This document shows, in pieces, positions 58,511 through 64,000 of a DNA stretch of 64,000 bases. Under the pieces are notes generated by a model, which made no database searches, was not told the DNA's origin, and saw only the letters and a program-made list of their open reading frames with translations. This DNA is from Gentiana macrophylla. Its lineage: Eukaryota > Streptophyta > Magnoliopsida > Gentianales > Gentianaceae. Position 1 is the stretch's first letter. Every line of letters starts with the position of its first letter. The stretch lies in the NCBI GenBank assembly GCA_026214975.1, contig JAOBSW010000233.1, forward strand, positions 62,001 through 126,000, read 5' to 3'. The translations under genes were made by a program, and so were the position numbers.

Positions 58511-59171
58511 ACGTTTCAAGTACCAGCCATCTTCCGCACCCTTCTGATCGGAAAACGGCCGGATTATCGAAAAAGAGCAAAAAAAACCTGCGATTACAAC
58601 CCTATTTCCATCCAGTTTCAACCAAAAACGAATACACATTACAATGAAACAAACATTCTATTAAAACGGAGCATTACATACAAAAAAAACCTTAAATTTA
58701 CTCCATTAAAACCTTCAAACATTCAAAAAATAATACCTTTGATTTATACCAATTTACAACCGAAATCCAAACAAAACAAGATACTTACATGATTTGGTTT
58801 AAAAGATGTTGTTCTTATTTTCACGTGCGGTTTCCGGCAAGATTTGTCTTATCTGGCAGCTTTTCCGACGAGAGACCGGTGAGATTTGTTCTTTCACTCA
58901 TGTTTTGTTTGGTTTCTTGGTAATGTGAGGGTGGTGGTGGGTTGGGGGGAGTTAAAGAGTTTTAGAAAGATGTGTAATCAGGGCCGTCCCTGTGAATTTC
59001 CAGGCCCTAAGCCAAATAAATTTATCGGGCCCTTGACAATTTTTTTTGTAGACTATATTTTTTTAGATTAAAATGAAGCATCTATCTCAAGAAGAAAACA
59101 TATAAAGTCAACTAATAATAGTATAAATAATGCAAAATAAATGTTTTTGTCAACCATTTTCAACAAAAGTA

Positions 59172-62167
59172 TCACTTAAACACTTGTCGTTTAGCATTTT
59201 TAGATGCAAAAATACTAATTAAACTTGTGTAATCAATGTCATCAACCAATGTTTCTTCAATCGATAACATAGCCAAACCATTCAACCTTTCTTGTGACAT
59301 TGTCGACCGAAGATAATTCTTAATCAACTTCAGCTTTTAAAAACTTCTTTCTCCGGAAGCAACTGTGACCGGAATCGTCAAAAGAATTCTGAAAGCAATC
59401 CATGAATTGGGATAGTCCTTTTCTTTTAAATAGTTAAGCACTTCGATTGGCTTTTTCACTTCTATCGGCATGATTTCTCTCAAGAGTTTCACCTCCATGA
59501 ATAAGTACTTGCTGTCAATATCTGATACATTACCATGCCTAAAAAATTCTTCAAGATCAACACAAGATTTCATCAAACATTCAGTGTTCGAATACTTTGA
59601 TTTTCTCAAATCAAACAAGAAGCCAAATTTTTTCTCATATTCTTCAAATTGCTCAAATCTGCTCTTCATTGATGAAATTTCTTGATCAACAACACAAAAA
59701 AAAATGGTCACTCGAAAGGATTCTTCAGCTGACTGATTCGCCTCTTCAATAACATCCTCATCAAATTGCCTCTTTCTTCTAACGATGCGCTTTTCAACAA
59801 ATACAGGTTCAACACCCATATCAATTGCGATTTCTTTAGCTTCTGCCATTGCTTCCAAAAAACCATTATCTCTATATCTTTCAAGAAAATTTACAAGCCC
59901 TCTTAATTCCTCAACTGCAACATCCACCTGCATGTCTTCTTTTTGAAGGAGCTTGCTAACTTTACTAACAGCAAATAACAAGTTATACCAAATAACTATG
60001 CTAAGCAAGAACTCAAAATTTTCAAGATCGATTTTCACAAGGTTTTTTGCTTCACTTTTTGCGTTTGCTTCACTTTTTGCGTTTGCTTCACTTTGATTTG
60101 CTGTATTCGCCAATTCAACTAAAGCATCTCTTAATTATGTAACTTGATATCTTATCTCTTTAACACTTTCAACACGGCTCTCCCAACGCGTTTGTGACAT
60201 TGCCTTTAATGTGAGTGATTTCACATTATCGATTAAAATTGCACATCGTTTTGTTAAAGAAGAAAACAAAGCATACAATCTTTGCACCACTCCAAAAAAA
60301 TCCAATGCTTTCGGACAAGAGTTGGTCATATCACAAAGAACAAGGTTGAGACTATGACACCCACATGGCATGTAAAAGGCTCTAGGATTTACTTGGAGTA
60401 ATCTACTTTGCACGCCTTTATGTTTTCCTTTCATATTAGAACCATTGTCATATCCTTGACTGTAACGCCCCCGACCCCGGGCCTGGTAGCTCTAAATGAG
60501 TCATAAATGTCCGGTCAACTGCCTAGTACGCCGTTCTCACTTGGTCTAAAAGGGCTAACCCGAGTTGACAAGACCTTTATGTTTCACACTTATATGGGGG
60601 TGAGCATTCACTTAATTTACCGATGTGGGATATCACATCCTCCCCCCCCCCCCTATAAGGGACTGGCGTCCTCGCCAGGACGGCCAAGACTTGTCCCGGA
60701 CCGTCCCTACCAGAGGTAACTAGAGGCCATCCTTACAACGTCTTCTTGTGCGGTGCGGGCGCATAGTTCCGCCTCGATAGTCGGCTCTAAATACTATTTC
60801 AGAACGCCCTGGACCCGGCCTGGTAGCGCTAAATGAGTCATAAATATCCGGTCAAAGCGCTTAGACCGCCGTCCTCGCTTGGTCTAAAAGAGCTAACCCG
60901 AGTTGACAGACCTTTATGTTTCACACTTATATGGGGGTGAGCATTCACTTAATTTACCGATGTGGGATATCACATTGACCTCTTAAATCTTGAATATCAA
61001 GTTTAAGACTACTCAAAACTTCTTGAAGCTCGCCAAAAAGTCACATCCCCGATGTATCATCTACCTTCAAAAATTCCAGAAAAAACTCTTTCACCGTTAT
61101 TCATCCGTTGAAACATCCACACATCAAATAACAAGAGACATTTGTTCTTCATGACTTACATCTGGTGTGCAATAAAGTATGACTGAGAAATACTTAGCTT
61201 CCTTGATTTTTGCAACGATTGTACTTTTAACCTCACCCTTTCACATTTGTATCAATTCATTTTGAATTCTAGGGCCCAAGTAGTGGTATTGAGCCCCACC
61301 ATTTTTAATCTGACATAGGTGCTCTTGCATCACCGGATCAAATGAGGAAATCATTTCAATCAAGCCCAAAAAGTTTCCATTGTTACTTTCATATACTTTT
61401 GCACTGTCTCCACGTAAAGCTAAATTTCTCTCAGCAAGCGTCCTGACAACGGCAAGTATTCTTAATAACACTACTCTCCAATGTTCTTTCTCCTTGTTAA
61501 TATGCTCCTTGTTCTAATGTTTGTGTACCAATGGTCTCATTCTTTTGCAATCTCTTAGCCAACTCGATCCACTTGTCCATGCAAATATTATGTTCATTGC
61601 TACTTTCATGTCCTTTAAGTCTCTCACTAATATTTTTCCAGTCTTTGAACCCCTCATTCGCCAACTGAGTCGTGTTTTCCACTTTCTTAAACAACTTACA
61701 ACAAAAACAAAATATTTTATCCAAAGCCTCTGAATAGACGAGCCATTTTCTGTCATGTTTCTCACCATTCGGTAAATGACGAGTGAAGTGAACTCATGAG
61801 AAATGCCTATGCCTATCTGAATCATCTTTTGGATAATCAACATTATCTTTTCTTATAGGACACCTTCTGACAAAAAATTCTCTTAATTCTTGATCTATCT
61901 TGTCCCAACTAATAGGATCATCATGATCTTGAGGTCCAAATAATATGCTTGGATCTTCATTCTCATTTCCACCGGTCTCACAAAACTTGTCAGTTTCTTC
62001 ATCATCAACCAAATTCTCATTCTCAACATTCATCATCTCATTTTCAGTTGAGATGTCATCATGTTTCGACAGATTTCGACTGCACTGCGTACCAACAAAA
62101 ACTTATGAATAGCTCCTGCTTGTGATTGAATTAATGCTTCTACCTTTGTTTCTTTTTCCTTTTTCAT
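59172..62167 (-). pseudogene. hAT transposase with TTF-type zinc finger, copy B (broken)
   Basis: Start ATG 62167 (MKKEKETKVEALIQSQ), with the finger region at 62036-61497, core at 61471-60120 and C-terminal dimerisation domain at 60113-59172. The domain reads FRILLTIPVTVASGERSF, then a TAA where copy A has serine. Reading past it continues to a TGA at 59172-59174, so this copy keeps a longer C-terminus than copy A. The presumed first catalytic aspartate (FSVILDCT in copy A) is tyrosine here (FSVILYCT, about 61170), and a TGA shared with copy A follows. A tandem repeat of SEANAKSEANAK (60090-60050) is a short in-frame duplication. Confidence 0.88.
60461..60974 (-). mobile_element. TRIM inserted in hAT copy B
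   Basis: Exact 5-bp duplication ttgac (60456-60460 and 60975-60979); copy A has the uninterrupted catatccttgacctcttaa near 12752. On the minus strand: 5' LTR 60974-60802, primer site gtatttagagccgac, short interior, C/G-run polypurine tract (60641-60655), and 3' LTR 60637-60461. LTR start TGTGATATCCCACATCGG. Same family as 51523-52105. Confidence 0.93.
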
Positions 62168-62433
62168 ATCCGTAAAGGTATTTTTTTGCACGGACCATGA
62201 TTTATTGTTCACTGTCATGCAAAATAATGAAATGCACATGAAATTAAAATGAATTATGATGACAATACAACTTTTCAAATAGATAAATATGGTTATAGTA
62301 CGAAAACATTTGTGAGATGAGTTGAAGTGAACAAACAAAAAATAAATAAATAAAATGAATCAATAAATAAAATAGAAACAAACACAAACACTTAACTCAA
62401 TTTTTCTGCCTAAAAAATTCAACCACCCTTTCT

Positions 62434-62468
<35 letters not shown>

Positions 62469-63235
62469 AAAACGAAAAAAATTATACCTGGGAGAATCTG
62501 AGATAATCATAAACAGCTGCTGAGTAGTAAAGTTGTAAATGGACCACGAAATTGGAAAATGATTTTTCCTCTGGAGATCAGACAATATCCGTCTTTCAAT
62601 TCAATCTTGAACTTTTTATTTTTTTTGCAATTTCTGTTTGCACAATTGCACTACTAGTCTTTAGTGTAAGTCAGAAAATGTAATCACTCAACTCACTCAT
62701 AGAAGAGAGTGAGCAGGGGATTGCAAAAGTCACTACAGTAAAGAAGGGGATGACAAAAGTCGCTTCAGAAATATTAATGTACTATTTTAAGCCTTTACCT
62801 AATTTCCTTTTTTTTTTTTTTACTATTACCTAATTTCCTTGATATAAAAAAAAGTACTAATTTGTCTTTTACTTTTTTTTTTTATGTGAAAGACTTTTTC
62901 TAATGCAGAAACATGGGCTTCTTTTTTTTTAAAAAAAAAAAGAAAAAAAAAACTATTAGGCTGCTGAACATGGGCTTCTAGTTCTATAATACTACTAGGT
63001 TATTTTTTTGGTGGGCCCTTAAAATAGCATTTTTTGGTGGGCTCCAGCCACGGTAGTCAGTTGGCCTTGCCCAGGGACGGTCAGGTGTAATGTAGGGGAT
63101 AGAAATTAGAGAGACTAAAGTGTTTATTTTTTAAAACATTATGGGCTAAAGTGTATGGTTTTTAAAACTTATTAAATGCCGTGGTGCTATTAGTTTTTGC
63201 GTGGTGTGAATAAGTAAATGAAAAATAATAAATTA

Positions 63236-63283
63236 AAGGGTGTCGATAGTTATTTTGTGGTGTCGATAGAAACCGCCTAAAGA
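63236..63283. repeat. Terminal relic of MITE family Y
   Basis: gggtgtcgatagt and gtggtgtcgatagaaaccgcc match the right end of the copies at 45884 and 53961. Confidence 0.65.
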
Positions 63284-63520
63284 GAACATTGATTGGGTAG
63301 TGAATAAGAGTTGCTGATTATTGAAATGATTGGAGAAATGGGACTTGGCAAATTGTGGGCTTGAGATCATAGACAGCCATAGTTTTGATACGCGCTTAAA
63401 TCTCAAAATGGGTTTCACCGGAAGATGCACAAGAATTTCTGTAATAAGATCTTGAGGAAGTCCAATAGTTGCAGATTCTGAGTTTGAATTTGGAGAAGTT
63501 TCTAACACGATTGATTTAGA
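63284..63520 (-). pseudogene. F-box gene copy 4, N-terminal relic
   Basis: The minus strand encodes IGLPQDLITEILVHLPVKPI and LRFKRVSKLWLSMISSPQFA, the F-box of this family. It is cut off after LLFTTQ at the MITE relic. The 5' side abuts a copia LTR, so the native start is missing. Confidence 0.85.
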
Positions 63521-64000
63521 ATTATGATTGAAAATTATATTCACAATTGAATGGTGTTACAATATATAGGAAAGTCTAGTAAAAGCTACCTATGAATGAG
63601 GCTAAAACTGTGGCTAAAAATATTCCTAACAATAAAGACAATCAGTTCATACAATATACAGCTAATACCACCCCTCAAGGTGGGCGAGGGACGAGACCCA
63701 ACTTGCTGCACTGTTGAACAAAGGCCAAGCGAGGGAGAGACTTGGTGAGGCAATCAGCAAGTTGATCCTGATCACTAACATGAGCAACCCGTAATGAACC
63801 CCGTTGCACTTGATCCCGGATAAAGTGGTAATCAATGGCAACGTGTTTCATCCGCGACTGAAAGACAGGGTTGTGACAGAACTGTGTAGTGCCCAAATTT
63901 TCGCAATAGACAACCGGAGCTCGAAGTGGGAGGGGAACCAAGATCACGTAACAAAGAAGTAACCCACATGAGCTCCGCAGTAGTGGAGGCAACAGAGCGG
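63510..64000 (-). mobile_element. Ty1/copia element, 3' end (RNase H and LTR), runs off the window
   Basis: Minus-strand coding 64000-63675 has YCENLGTTQFCHNPVFQSRM, KHVAIDYHFIRDQVQRGSLR and DQDQLADCLTKSLPR, the C-terminal part of copia RNase H. It is followed by ggggtggtatt. An LTR start TGTTAGGAATATT lies at 63631 and runs to about 63510. It is a different family from the element at 29461. The start lies beyond the window edge. Confidence 0.85.

Larger units (their letters stand above)
58979..63084 (-). mobile_element. hAT transposon copy B (contains a TRIM)
   Basis: The left end cagggccgtccctgtgaattt and the right end cccagggacggtcag form inverted repeats. The flanks tgtgtaat (58971-58978) and gtgtaat (63085-63091) are the expected 8-bp duplication, with one base blurred. 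Without the TRIM it is about 3.6 kb, matching copy A. It supplies the empty sites for CACTA and gypsy. Confidence 0.9.

Noticed and set aside
1..64000. CRISPR arrays, bacterial operons, rRNA genes
   Set aside because: None is present. The regularly spaced repeats in LTRs and CACTA ends lack unique spacers of constant length and lie in plant transposons.

Overview
This is plant nuclear DNA, most likely from a eudicot with a large, repeat-rich genome. The species cannot be read from the sequence. It is AT-rich, has plant-type LTR retrotransposons (tRNA-iMet primer sites), plant hAT, CACTA and TRIM elements, a plant tRNA-derived SINE, F-box genes with an F-box-associated domain, and a B3-domain gene. 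There is no bacterial-type operon, rRNA or CRISPR. Most of the window is transposable elements nested in one another. The only intact ordinary gene is one F-box gene (52686-53828, minus).

Layout. 1-4701: 5' part of a minus-strand Ty3/gypsy element (gag, primer site, LTR) with an 889-bp hAT insertion. 5231-7339: a related LTR standing alone. 7437-24330: hAT transposon copy A, split by a CACTA element (8447-12310) carrying host-gene exons and by a full-length Ty3/gypsy element (13842-23277). 24331-29460: relics, a SINE, and an unidentified broken minus-strand gene. 29461-42402: a Ty1/copia element with a roughly 4-kb extra reading frame after pol; its second LTR and leader abut an F-box pseudogene. 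42407-54800: a cluster of F-box genes and relics in two related blocks, carrying MITEs, a solo LTR and a TRIM. 55300-58500: a three-exon B3-domain gene with frame breaks. 58979-63084: hAT copy B, with a TRIM inside. 63236-64000: an F-box relic and the 3' end of another copia element.

Several insertions are proved inside the window because an empty paralogous site is also present: CACTA and gypsy in hAT copy A (empty in copy B), a TRIM in hAT copy B (empty in copy A), and a solo LTR in F-box block 1 (empty in block 2). This gives a relative history: hAT copies first, then CACTA, gypsy and TRIM insertions; and a MITE, then block duplication, then solo LTR and TRIM.

Two wider patterns stand out. 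Three related gypsy LTRs each hold, at the same internal position, a different array of short GC-rich palindromic words. Differences between paired LTRs cluster at CTG/CAG and CG sites (CTG against CTCG, CCG or TCG), which looks more like consensus error at methylated cytosines than natural mutation, so many frame breaks in the repeats may not be real.
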